The notes under the pieces are model-generated. The model saw only the letters and a program-made list of their open reading frames with translations. It was not told where the DNA came from and made no database searches. Source: Phycisphaerales bacterium (GTDB lineage: Bacteria > Planctomycetota > Phycisphaerae > Phycisphaerales > SM1A02). Taken from it: DNA of 64,000 bases. The translations under genes were made by a program, and so were the position numbers. The stretch covers positions 17,134-81,133 of the forward strand of contig SIAR01000008.1 of NCBI GenBank assembly GCA_009691705.1, given 5' to 3'. Shown here one piece after another: positions 44,534 to 51,442 of the stretch; the stretch's first letter is position 1; every line of letters starts with the position of its first letter.

Positions 44534-45157
44534 CTATGGAGCGCCCAAGGCGGTGCGCAGTGATTTGAGCGAGTCGCCACTCTCGGCACGCGCGAGGACC
44601 ACAAGCGTGCCATCGCTCCAGACTAGAGTTGCACTCGAGCGCGGGTTCGTCGCGTCGTCGGGCTCGACAATCGTGCGTCCAACTGCGAAGGGTTCGATGC
44701 GTCCAAACTCGTCAAAGCTAGCGAATTGAGCATGATCTGCGGTCGCGAAGAGTGCAAGAAACCGATCTGCACTCTCGCTCGTGTTCTCATACAAGAGCGC
44801 GAGTGTTGGCTCGTCGGCCGAGAGCGAAGTCGGTTGCGCAGCGATCAGCAGATATCCATCCAACGAAAGATCTGGTGGACGCCACGACCCCAAGCGCGCG
44901 TTCTCACAGAGTTCTGCGAGCATTTCGCGGGTCGGATTTGCCGATCCACTTGGTCGATGCAACGCTTCGAACTGCAAACGCGCTTCAATCTGGCGCGCCT
45001 GCTGCGCCAGATCACCAAGCGGCACGAGCGCGCTTTGGGCGCGTTCGGAGAGTCGCGGTCCAAAGATTCCCACGACGACACTCGCTGCCACCATCGCCAA
45101 TGTCGCAATAAGCGCTATGGGACGGATGCGATTCGAAGATCCCGCGCGCTTTGGCAT
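44534..45157 (-). CDS. membrane-anchored protein of unknown function
   Basis: A 207-residue protein from ATG 45157. The longer frame extends to 45298, but the upstream part has no protein character and overlaps the divergent gene. A single hydrophobic N-terminal helix (RPIALIATLAMVAASVVVGIFG) follows a short basic start, so it is anchored with its body outside the cytoplasm. The body carries ALVPLGDLAQQARQIEARL, GYLLIAAQPTSLSADEPTLALLYEN and DGTLVVLARAESGDSLKSLR. No family recognised. The body resembles short membrane-anchored regulators (anti-sigma-like), but nothing proves it. It is divergent from the gene at 45183 with only 25 bp between starts. Confidence 0.6.
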   Translation of the reverse strand: MPKRAGSSNRIRPIALIATLAMVAASVVVGIFGPRLSERAQSALVPLGDLAQQARQIEARLQFEALHRPSGSANPTREMLAELCENARLGSWRPPDLSLDGYLLIAAQPTSLSADEPTLALLYENTSESADRFLALFATADHAQFASFDEFGRIEPFAVGRTIVEPDDATNPRSSATLVWSDGTLVVLARAESGDSLKSLRTALGAP

Positions 45158-45182
45158 ATGGGTGGTTGTACACTTGAAGCAA

Positions 45183-46955
45183 ATGTTGAGTTCGATATTG
45201 CTTGCGTTGACGATTTCACAGAATGCACTCGATGGCAATCTGCGCCGAGGCAGCGCAACTGCGCTCGATCGCGGACTGCAACAAGGGGTATCAAGCAACG
45301 CCGCCGCCGCGAGTTCCGACTATCGAACGCGCAACCTGCTCGTTACTGGCGATGTGGCTGGTGGACGGGGATTTCGGGGAAGCGTCGGATACACCGCGGC
45401 TGAAGACTTTCGCGGGGCAACCGCTGGAGACTCGACGCGCGCCTTTCGAGCGAACTCGGCGACAACAAGCGCAGATGCGCTCGCAAACATCGCCATGAAT
45501 GATCGGTTCAGCGTCGCCACAGGCATCGGCGCCACGGCATATCGCCGGGACTTCGTTGGCAACAATCCAACTGCAATCGGATCGAGCAACACGGCGGAAA
45601 ACTCGGCGGTGTTGGCGATCGCGGGCCGCGACCGCGGGCTGGTGCAACCAACTAGAACTCTCGAGAACAATGGACGCGTTCGCCTCGACCTATTGACGCG
45701 ACAAAGTGCGACAAACACCGACTTTGTCACTGCGTATCAACCGATGCCGATCGGGACGATGCGCACTGGTGACAATCGCACATCGCGTCTGCTCGCGACG
45801 CCGTTCAGCGGCATGAGTTTGGCGCCAAGCGATGACTTAATTGAGTCTCTCAACCATGGCATCTACAGCAGCGCTCTGCTTCGATCTGACTTTCGATCGG
45901 GTCGCGCGAGTGGCGAGAAGATCTTGCGCTCATATCTCTCGCCTCTTTCGAGTGGCAAGAGAGCGGCCCAGCGCGCGGCACCGACAGCGCCGCCATCCGC
46001 AGCGGGGGGGAGTGCGGTTGTTCCCGAACGACGCGAAGTGCGCGCGCCTTACGACCGCGTCTTTGGATCGGTCGCTGAGCGCTACCGCACGACACAGAAG
46101 GCGGCGGATGCAGCGGCGATCGAAGAGGCAGAAGCGCTCGGCACAACATCTGGAGTCATCGGCGACCTTCGCGCGCGGCTACAACTTGGTCCGACAGAGC
46201 CGCTCGATGAAACTGATCGATTGCTCGGATCACGTGGAGCAGTCGCAGATACAGCCCAACTCGCTGCGCCTCCAACAGCGAACGGCGCGGGTGGTCAGGG
46301 CAGCGCCGCATCGAAATCATCGACGCAGGCTGCGCCGGGTGATCCAAAGGTGGAAGAGTCTTCGAAGATGCTGCGCAAACTGACCCCAGACGAGGCGTAC
46401 TTAATGCTCGCGCACGGCGAAGTGCTCAACCAACTCGACGCCGGAACGCGTGAGGCGCTCGACACGATTCTGCAAACCGCTGATCGGGCGATGCGCGATG
46501 GGCGGTACATCTCGGCAGAGAAGGTGTTCACGACAGCTGCCCAGATCGCACCAGCGCATCCACTGCCAATAGCTGGGCTTTCAAATGCGCAAGTTGCTGC
46601 CGGATTGCAACTCTCTGCAGCGACATCGCTGCGGCGCCTGTTTACAGAGTGGCCCGAGATGATCGATACCCGCTACGGAATGGAGATTCTCGGATCGCAA
46701 GCCCGCGTCGCTGAGATAGGCAAGAAGTCGCTCGAGCGCGGCGCAGGTTCGAAGTACGCGAGCGAGTATGGATTGGTTGCCGCGTATGTGGGGCATCAAT
46801 TGAATGATCGTGCGATGATCGAGAGCGGGCTGGCACTCATGGAGCGTGATGCGAGCGATGAAGTTCTGACCCACGCCCTGCGAGTGATTTGGCTTGAGGC
46901 GCCCGATGCGCCATCAGTCGTCGCGCCTGAAGTGACGCCGCAGATTCCCCAGTGA
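45183..46955 (+). CDS. large secreted protein with C-terminal helical/TPR-like region
   Basis: A 590-residue protein. The ATG at 45183 yields a hydrophobic start (MLSSILLALTISQNALDG), a plausible signal peptide. Residues about 25-330 are low-complexity, rich in Ala, Ser, Asn, Thr and Arg (e.g. GNLRRGSATALDRGLQQG, TADSTRAFRANSATTSAD-like repeats) with a Pro/Ala linker. Residues about 400-580 form a helical block (KMLRKLTPDEAYLMLAHGEVLNQL, TREALDTILQTADRAMRDG, YISAEKVFTTAAQIAPAHP) reminiscent of TPR repeats. No family recognised. It ends with QIPQ, 23 bp before the convergent metF stop. Confidence 0.62.
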   Translation: MLSSILLALTISQNALDGNLRRGSATALDRGLQQGVSSNAAAASSDYRTRNLLVTGDVAGGRGFRGSVGYTAAEDFRGATAGDSTRAFRANSATTSADALANIAMNDRFSVATGIGATAYRRDFVGNNPTAIGSSNTAENSAVLAIAGRDRGLVQPTRTLENNGRVRLDLLTRQSATNTDFVTAYQPMPIGTMRTGDNRTSRLLATPFSGMSLAPSDDLIESLNHGIYSSALLRSDFRSGRASGEKILRSYLSPLSSGKRAAQRAAPTAPPSAAGGSAVVPERREVRAPYDRVFGSVAERYRTTQKAADAAAIEEAEALGTTSGVIGDLRARLQLGPTEPLDETDRLLGSRGAVADTAQLAAPPTANGAGGQGSAASKSSTQAAPGDPKVEESSKMLRKLTPDEAYLMLAHGEVLNQLDAGTREALDTILQTADRAMRDGRYISAEKVFTTAAQIAPAHPLPIAGLSNAQVAAGLQLSAATSLRRLFTEWPEMIDTRYGMEILGSQARVAEIGKKSLERGAGSKYASEYGLVAAYVGHQLNDRAMIESGLALMERDASDEVLTHALRVIWLEAPDAPSVVAPEVTPQIPQ

Positions 46956-46984
46956 CTCCGCAGAGAGTCGCCAGCGAGTCACTG
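46950..46984. terminator. possible bidirectional terminator hairpin
   Basis: CAGTGACTC (46950-46958) pairs with GAGTCACTG (46976-46984), nine perfect base pairs with a 17-base loop. The stop codons of the + gene and of metF (minus) both lie inside the arms. Neither side has a clear U-tract, so the role is suggested only by the symmetric position. Confidence 0.4.
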
Positions 46985-47887
46985 ACGCAGCGCGTCGGTT
47001 GAGCGCACTCCAAGATTCTCATAGATCTTTCGCGTCGCCTCGCTCTTGTTCAGCGTGTAGAAGTGAATTCCGCGCACGCCGTGATCGAGCAGACTGCGAC
47101 ACTGTTCTGTTGCCCAATGCACGCCCACGCGACCAACTGCTTCGGCATCATCCTGCGCCCTGCGCACCGCCCGCAAAAGCGCCGCAGGAAAGCACGTTCC
47201 GCCCGCAAGGTCTGCCATCCGCTTGAGTCCGGCAAGCGATGTCACGGGCATGATGCCCGCGAGAATCGGAACCTTGATTCCTGCGAGTTCGCATCGTTCG
47301 CACCAATCGAAAAATGCATGGTTGTCGAAGAACAACTGCGAAATGATGAGGTCTGCGCCTGCATCGCACTTCGCCTTGAGGTGATCCATTTGCAAGAGCG
47401 TGTTGGGAGTTTGTGGATGACCCTCGGGATATCCGGCAACAGCGATTCCAAATCCGCGCGCGTCTGGATGTTGACCGCGCGCCGCGAAAACGCGCACTGC
47501 CTGCACGAGATCGCAGGCATGTGTAAAGTCGCCCGAAGTTGATCCACTCGCCGCCGGCGCATCGCCGCGAAGGGCGAGAATGTTTGAGACCCCAGCCTTT
47601 GCATAGCGCGTCAGAACAGCGTCGATCTCAGCCGCCGTGTGATTGACGCACGTCAAGTGCGGCATCGCGTCAAGGCTTGTCTCTTGTCGAATTCGTACCA
47701 CGAGATCGTGTGTGAATTGTCTCGTCGACCCACCAGCTCCGTAGGTGACGGACACAAACGAAGGCTTGAGCGACTCGAACTCGGCGATCGAGGCGAAGAG
47801 CGCATCCCATCCAACGGTTTGTTTGGGAGGGAAAAACTCAAAGCTCGCAGTAAACGAGTCGCGTGCGAGAACATCGACGAGATGCAT
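46979..47887 (-). CDS. metF: 5,10-methylenetetrahydrofolate reductase
   Basis: A 302-residue FAD-dependent TIM-barrel enzyme. It reads SFEFFPPKQTVGWDALF at the N-terminus (the FEFFPPK signature), followed by FVSVTYGAGGSTR, PHLTCVNHTAAEIDAVL and ALRGDAPAASG. VAGYPEGHPQ and GADLIISQLFFDNHAFFDWCERC complete the family pattern. It reduces methylene-THF to methyl-THF for methionine synthesis. It starts at ATG 47887 and is divergent from rex with 28 bp between, and convergent with the secreted gene at its other end. Confidence 0.94.
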   Translation of the reverse strand: MHLVDVLARDSFTASFEFFPPKQTVGWDALFASIAEFESLKPSFVSVTYGAGGSTRQFTHDLVVRIRQETSLDAMPHLTCVNHTAAEIDAVLTRYAKAGVSNILALRGDAPAASGSTSGDFTHACDLVQAVRVFAARGQHPDARGFGIAVAGYPEGHPQTPNTLLQMDHLKAKCDAGADLIISQLFFDNHAFFDWCERCELAGIKVPILAGIMPVTSLAGLKRMADLAGGTCFPAALLRAVRRAQDDAEAVGRVGVHWATEQCRSLLDHGVRGIHFYTLNKSEATRKIYENLGVRSTDALRQ

Positions 47888-47915
47888 GGTGAGACTCTAG
47901 CACTAGACTCATGAG

Positions 47916-48599
47916 GTGCCATCCAAGGACCTGCCAATACCGCGGCCGACCGCGCACCGCCTGAGCCTCTACCTGCGGGAGATGCAGTTGATGATCGCCG
48001 CAGGTGACGTGACGGTGAGTTCACGCGCTCTAGGCGACGCGCTCGGGTTTTCGAGCGCGCAGGTTCGCAAAGATCTCGCATGGATTGTGCATGTTGGACG
48101 ACCGTGTGAGGGTGGGCAGTCTGGTGTTGGCTACAACTGCGCTTCGCTGCTCGAGGCGATCCGCGGTGTGATTGGAACCGATCGTCGCTGGTCAACGCTG
48201 CTGATCGGTGCAGGAAACATCGGCCGCGCGCTCTTGGGATACGGTGGATTCGTCGCGCAGGGCTTTCGAATCGTCGCTGTGCTTGATGGCGATGAGCGGG
48301 TTGTGGGCAAGAAGATTGGTCCATTCGAAGTGCAGCCCATGAGCACACTGCGCAAGGTCGTTCGTAGGCATCACGTCACGATCGCCATGCTCGCTGTTCC
48401 GCGCGGTGCAGCCCAAAACGTTGCATCTCAACTCTGTGGGGCTGGCGTACGTGGCATCCTGAACTTTGCCCCAGTGCGCCTCGCCGTGACGGAAGGCGTC
48501 AGCGTGACAAACGTCGATGTAAGCGTTGCACTCGAGCAACTCGCGATGAACATTTCGCGCAGTGATCAACCACCCAGCGCAAAGATTGGAGCGGCGTGA
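47916..48599 (+). CDS. rex: redox-sensing transcriptional repressor Rex
   Basis: A 227-residue NAD(H)-responsive repressor that starts at GTG 47916. The winged helix occupies about residues 1-80 (PRPTAHRLSLYLREMQLM, then VSSRALGDALGFSSAQVRKDLAWI). The Rossmann domain follows with the NAD loop LLIGAGNIGRALLGYGGF, then IVAVLDGDERVVG, MLAVPRGAAQNVASQLCGAGVRGILNFAPVRLAV and the final domain-swap helix (DVSVALEQLAMNI). Length is in the family range (210-230). Redox control of its neighbours is possible, but I see no TTGTGA-TCACAA type Rex operator in the 28-bp intergenic region. The stop overlaps the next start. Confidence 0.9.
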   Translation: MPSKDLPIPRPTAHRLSLYLREMQLMIAAGDVTVSSRALGDALGFSSAQVRKDLAWIVHVGRPCEGGQSGVGYNCASLLEAIRGVIGTDRRWSTLLIGAGNIGRALLGYGGFVAQGFRIVAVLDGDERVVGKKIGPFEVQPMSTLRKVVRRHHVTIAMLAVPRGAAQNVASQLCGAGVRGILNFAPVRLAVTEGVSVTNVDVSVALEQLAMNISRSDQPPSAKIGAA

Positions 48600-49255
48600 T
48601 GCAAGGGAAAGGTCTTCGACAACTCTGGCAGCAGAGAATTCAAAGCGCGGTGGTAATCACCGCCGTCGTCGCGGAACTTGTGGCGCTCACCGCGTGCAAT
48701 CCAGTGGCCCTTACTCCAACTTCCAATGATCCACTGCGCGTGCAAGTGCGCGATCTCACCGAGCAGGTCTCATCGCTCGAAGCCAAGAACGCGCAACTCG
48801 AGGCGCAACTCGCCAGCCTCGCCAACGAATCAAAAGCGCTTACAGGCATCGATCCAGAAGTAATCGCAGCGACACCAAAGATGGTGCGGGTTGCGATAGA
48901 GTCGGCGAGCCACCTTGAAACCAATCAGCGCACAAACCTTTGTGTGGCAAGGGTCTATGTGGCACCGTCCGATGGGCTTGGACGGTTCGTTCAGATTGTT
49001 GGACGGATCAACCTCTCAATCTTCCTATTGAATGCCGATGGCTCGTCGCACACACTCGCCACCGCGGTCTACTCGCCCAAGCAGGTGAGCGATGCTTGGC
49101 GCGGGGGAGTGATGGGATCGCACTACACCTTCGAGTTGCCACTCGCATCAGATGGATGGGCTTGCGGCGGCAGCGTGACTGCCCGACTGGAATTCACTGA
49201 CGGACACACCGGTGTCAGCTTCCAAGCACAGCACGAACTCCCACACCAGAAGTGA
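48596..49255 (+). CDS. coiled-coil lipoprotein, unknown function
   Basis: A 219-residue protein starting at GTG 48596, which overlaps the rex stop, or ATG 48599. A hydrophobic segment with lipobox ALTAC (about residue 34) marks an exported lipoprotein. A coiled coil follows (VQVRDLTEQVSSLEAKNAQLEAQLASLANES, about 48-78). The C-terminal domain (about 95-215) is beta-rich (VRVAIESASHLETNQRTNLCVARVYV, GRFVQIVGRINLSIFLLNADG, YTFELPLASDGWACGGSVTARLEFTDG). No family recognised. Translational coupling to rex suggests co-expression. Confidence 0.7.
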   Translation: MMQGKGLRQLWQQRIQSAVVITAVVAELVALTACNPVALTPTSNDPLRVQVRDLTEQVSSLEAKNAQLEAQLASLANESKALTGIDPEVIAATPKMVRVAIESASHLETNQRTNLCVARVYVAPSDGLGRFVQIVGRINLSIFLLNADGSSHTLATAVYSPKQVSDAWRGGVMGSHYTFELPLASDGWACGGSVTARLEFTDGHTGVSFQAQHELPHQK

Positions 49256-49262
49256 CACACAC

Positions 49263-49514
49263 ATGCAAGGCACCCACACAACATCTAGCGCATCGCATAG
49301 CGCCCGCACCCAAGCCATCGTGTTGGCGGCGAACGCTTTGCTGATCGGCGCTCTCTTGAGTGGATGCCAAAAGCCCTTGTTTCCAGAGAAGAATTCGCGG
49401 TCACAGTTCGAGACCTACGACTCGCTTCGTCAGCAGAATCAACAACTTGTAATCCCCGATGAGTTTGGAAATCCACAACCTGCGCTGCGCGCTCGGCTCA
49501 CTCCGCAGACATAA
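49263..49514 (+). CDS. small lipoprotein, unknown function
   Basis: An 83-residue protein from ATG 49263. Signal sequence SARTQAIVLAANALLIGALLSGC ends in lipobox LLSGC at about residue 34. The mature 50 residues are hydrophilic and Gln-rich (SQFETYDSLRQQNQQLV) with no visible domain. It follows the coiled-coil lipoprotein by 7 bp, and the longer frame from 49212 overlaps it and has no signal, so 49263 is used. It may be a small partner of the preceding protein. Confidence 0.65.
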   Translation: MQGTHTTSSASHSARTQAIVLAANALLIGALLSGCQKPLFPEKNSRSQFETYDSLRQQNQQLVIPDEFGNPQPALRARLTPQT

Positions 49515-49589
49515 ATCTCGTTCGATCACAAAGATTTACTCACGATTCACCGCTGTGTTTCCGATAGAGAATGTCGGAGTGTCGACACA

Positions 49590-50324
49590 GTGACCATTGC
49601 TGCAACAACCAACTCGATTCGCTCGCCCCGCCGCCGCATGATCATTTGGGCGTGCTTTCTTGGATCAATGACCGCAGTCACGGGAGCGCTGCTACTCGGC
49701 GATAGCGGAGCTCCGACCGAGTTCATGGCGGCGCGTACGACACTGCTCGCTACCACCCCACCCGCTGGCGGCGTGGCAGGGCTCTCTCAGGACTCAGGTC
49801 TTTCGCCAATCGCGCCACGCGATGCAGCAGTCGTGCTCGGTCAATGGACGGGCATCGTCATCCACCACTCATCCACTCCAGCAGGCGATGACGTCACGCT
49901 CGACCGCGACCACATTGCGGCGGGGCTCTCGGGTCTTGGATACCACTTCGTGATCGGCAATGGACAGGGTCTCGCCGACGGCGTGGTCCACGTTGGATAT
50001 CGCTGGAACCGACAACTTCCCGGCGCGCACGTCGCATCCGCAAGTCCCGCCGAGGTTCGAACCGGCATAAGCAAGGCGAGTCTCTCAGCCAGCGATGCAA
50101 ACCTCTTCAACCGTCACACAATCGGTATCTGTCTCGTCGGAAATGGAAACCGACGCGCCTTCACCGATCGACAGCTGCGCGAACTCATCGCTCTGGTTCG
50201 CGAACTACAGGCCCGGCTTGGCATCCCAGGCTCTGCGGTCTATCTGCACTCTGATATTTCGAAGGTTGAGAGCCCAGGAAAGCACTTTCCAGCGGCCGAG
50301 TTTGAGGCTCAGATTCGGCGCTGA
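49590..50324 (+). CDS. N-acetylmuramoyl-L-alanine amidase / peptidoglycan-recognition (Amidase_2) protein
   Basis: A 244-residue protein from GTG 49590. A membrane segment (IIWACFLGSMTAVTGALLL, about 18-36) anchors or exports it. The catalytic domain is about residues 85-243: TGIVIHHSSTPAGDD (zinc His92/93), GLGYHFVIGNGQG, DGVVHVGYRW and HTIGICLVGN. The C-terminal zinc region is LHSDISKVESPGKHFP. His220 is present, but the Cys normally eight residues on (as in T7 lysozyme C130) is Ser228. The enzyme would cleave peptidoglycan stems in the periplasm if active. With the Cys replaced it may bind without cutting, as in non-catalytic PGRPs, so recognition is as likely as hydrolysis. Confidence 0.85.
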   Translation: MTIAATTNSIRSPRRRMIIWACFLGSMTAVTGALLLGDSGAPTEFMAARTTLLATTPPAGGVAGLSQDSGLSPIAPRDAAVVLGQWTGIVIHHSSTPAGDDVTLDRDHIAAGLSGLGYHFVIGNGQGLADGVVHVGYRWNRQLPGAHVASASPAEVRTGISKASLSASDANLFNRHTIGICLVGNGNRRAFTDRQLRELIALVRELQARLGIPGSAVYLHSDISKVESPGKHFPAAEFEAQIRR

Positions 50325-50527
50325 TCGGCACGTCTTGGGTGAGCCTGCGTCACGTTTAGAAACCAGTAATTCAACCTTTTCGGTAGTGAAATCTGGATGG
50401 CTTTCGTACTATCAATTGAGTCTCGAGGCTTCCAAGACGTCGCGTGTGGGTTGCGTCTTTGGTTGGTGCAGTGCGGGATGTCAATATGTGTGGGGTAGAC
50501 ACCATTCTGTGGGATCTATAGATTGAG
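50325..50527. other. intergenic stretch without recognised feature
   Basis: This 203-bp gap is the longest in the window. It has no convincing ORF of its own, no tRNA and no clear hairpin. A promoter for the kinase is expected here, but I cannot point to a good -35/-10 pair. Confidence 0.6.
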
Positions 50528-51421
50528 TTGGTTCCAGCCAAGAAAGCAGTCAGTCAAGTGAGCGCCAAGTTGTTTGCAGACGAACTATTCGGTTACAAAA
50601 TTGTCGCCTATCTTGGCGAAGGTGCGCGCAGCAAATTGTACGCGGTCAAAGATCGCGACTCTGGCGACACCTATGCCCTGAAGCACGTCGTTTTCGACGA
50701 GAGTCGCGGCGACAAAGACGATCGCTTTCTCAAGCAAGTCGAAAATGAATACAACACGCTTCGGCACCTCTCGCATTCTGCGATACGCAGGGCGATCACC
50801 CTCAAGCGAGAGCGTCCACTCGTGCAGGTCACCGAAGTTGGACTCGTGCTCGAGATGATCGACACGGCCACCCTAGAAGAAGAACCACCACAGAACCTTC
50901 GTGATTACGTTCGCACGTTTGCTGAAGTCGCCGAGGGGCTTGCGCACGTCCATCTCAAGGGATACGCACACGCCGACATGAAGACCGGCAACATCATGAT
51001 GCCGGGTGAGCGCGGGGCGCTCGCAACGTCAAAGATCATCGACTTTGGTCAATCGTGCGCGATAGGAACAGTGAAGACTCGCACGCAAGGATCGCCTGGG
51101 TACATGGCGCCTGAGCAAGCTGCAAAAGAAGCGATCACCGAACGCACCGATGTCTACAACTTCGGGGCGACGATGTACCGCGCACTCGTGCATGATTACG
51201 CGCAGACCGTTCTTGTGCCTGGAACGACCAAGGCGCGAAGTCCTGAAGCTGTCCCAGCCACGGTTGCTCCGGCCGAGAGAGTTGCGGGTCTCAATGGCGA
51301 CCTCTCTGACCTGGTGATGGAGTGTCTCGCGTTGCAGATCGAACGGCGTCCCCGATCGATGGGAAAGATTGCGGAACGACTGCGCGAACTTGAGCACACT
51401 GTGGCGAACATTGCCATTTGA
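50528..51421 (+). CDS. serine/threonine protein kinase (HAD-type catalytic loop)
   Basis: A 297-residue soluble kinase domain that starts at TTG 50528 (alternative GTG 50558). The glycine loop is LGEGARSKLY, the ATP lysine K52 lies in YALKHV, and the helix C Glu is E74. The catalytic loop is HADMKTGN (His148-Ala149-Asp150, Asn155), with Ala in place of the usual Arg (HRD). The DFG (162-164) and APE (GYMAPEQ) motifs are intact. The Asp and Asn are kept, so it may be active, but loss of the HRD Arg indicates weak need for activation-loop phosphorylation. No membrane helix or sensor domain follows. It precedes the HtrA-like gene by 21 bp. Confidence 0.86.
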   Translation: MVPAKKAVSQVSAKLFADELFGYKIVAYLGEGARSKLYAVKDRDSGDTYALKHVVFDESRGDKDDRFLKQVENEYNTLRHLSHSAIRRAITLKRERPLVQVTEVGLVLEMIDTATLEEEPPQNLRDYVRTFAEVAEGLAHVHLKGYAHADMKTGNIMMPGERGALATSKIIDFGQSCAIGTVKTRTQGSPGYMAPEQAAKEAITERTDVYNFGATMYRALVHDYAQTVLVPGTTKARSPEAVPATVAPAERVAGLNGDLSDLVMECLALQIERRPRSMGKIAERLRELEHTVANIAI

Positions 51422-51442
51422 ACCGCTCGCTACCCTGATTAG

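Noticed and set aside
47888..47915. Rex operator or SAM riboswitch between metF and rex
   Set aside because: The spacer is only 28 bp and holds no TTGTGA-type palindrome and no riboswitch-size structure.
50095..50526. 143-residue + frame covering the amidase end and the 203-bp gap
   Set aside because: It overlaps the amidase in another frame, has a random composition and no ribosome-binding site.
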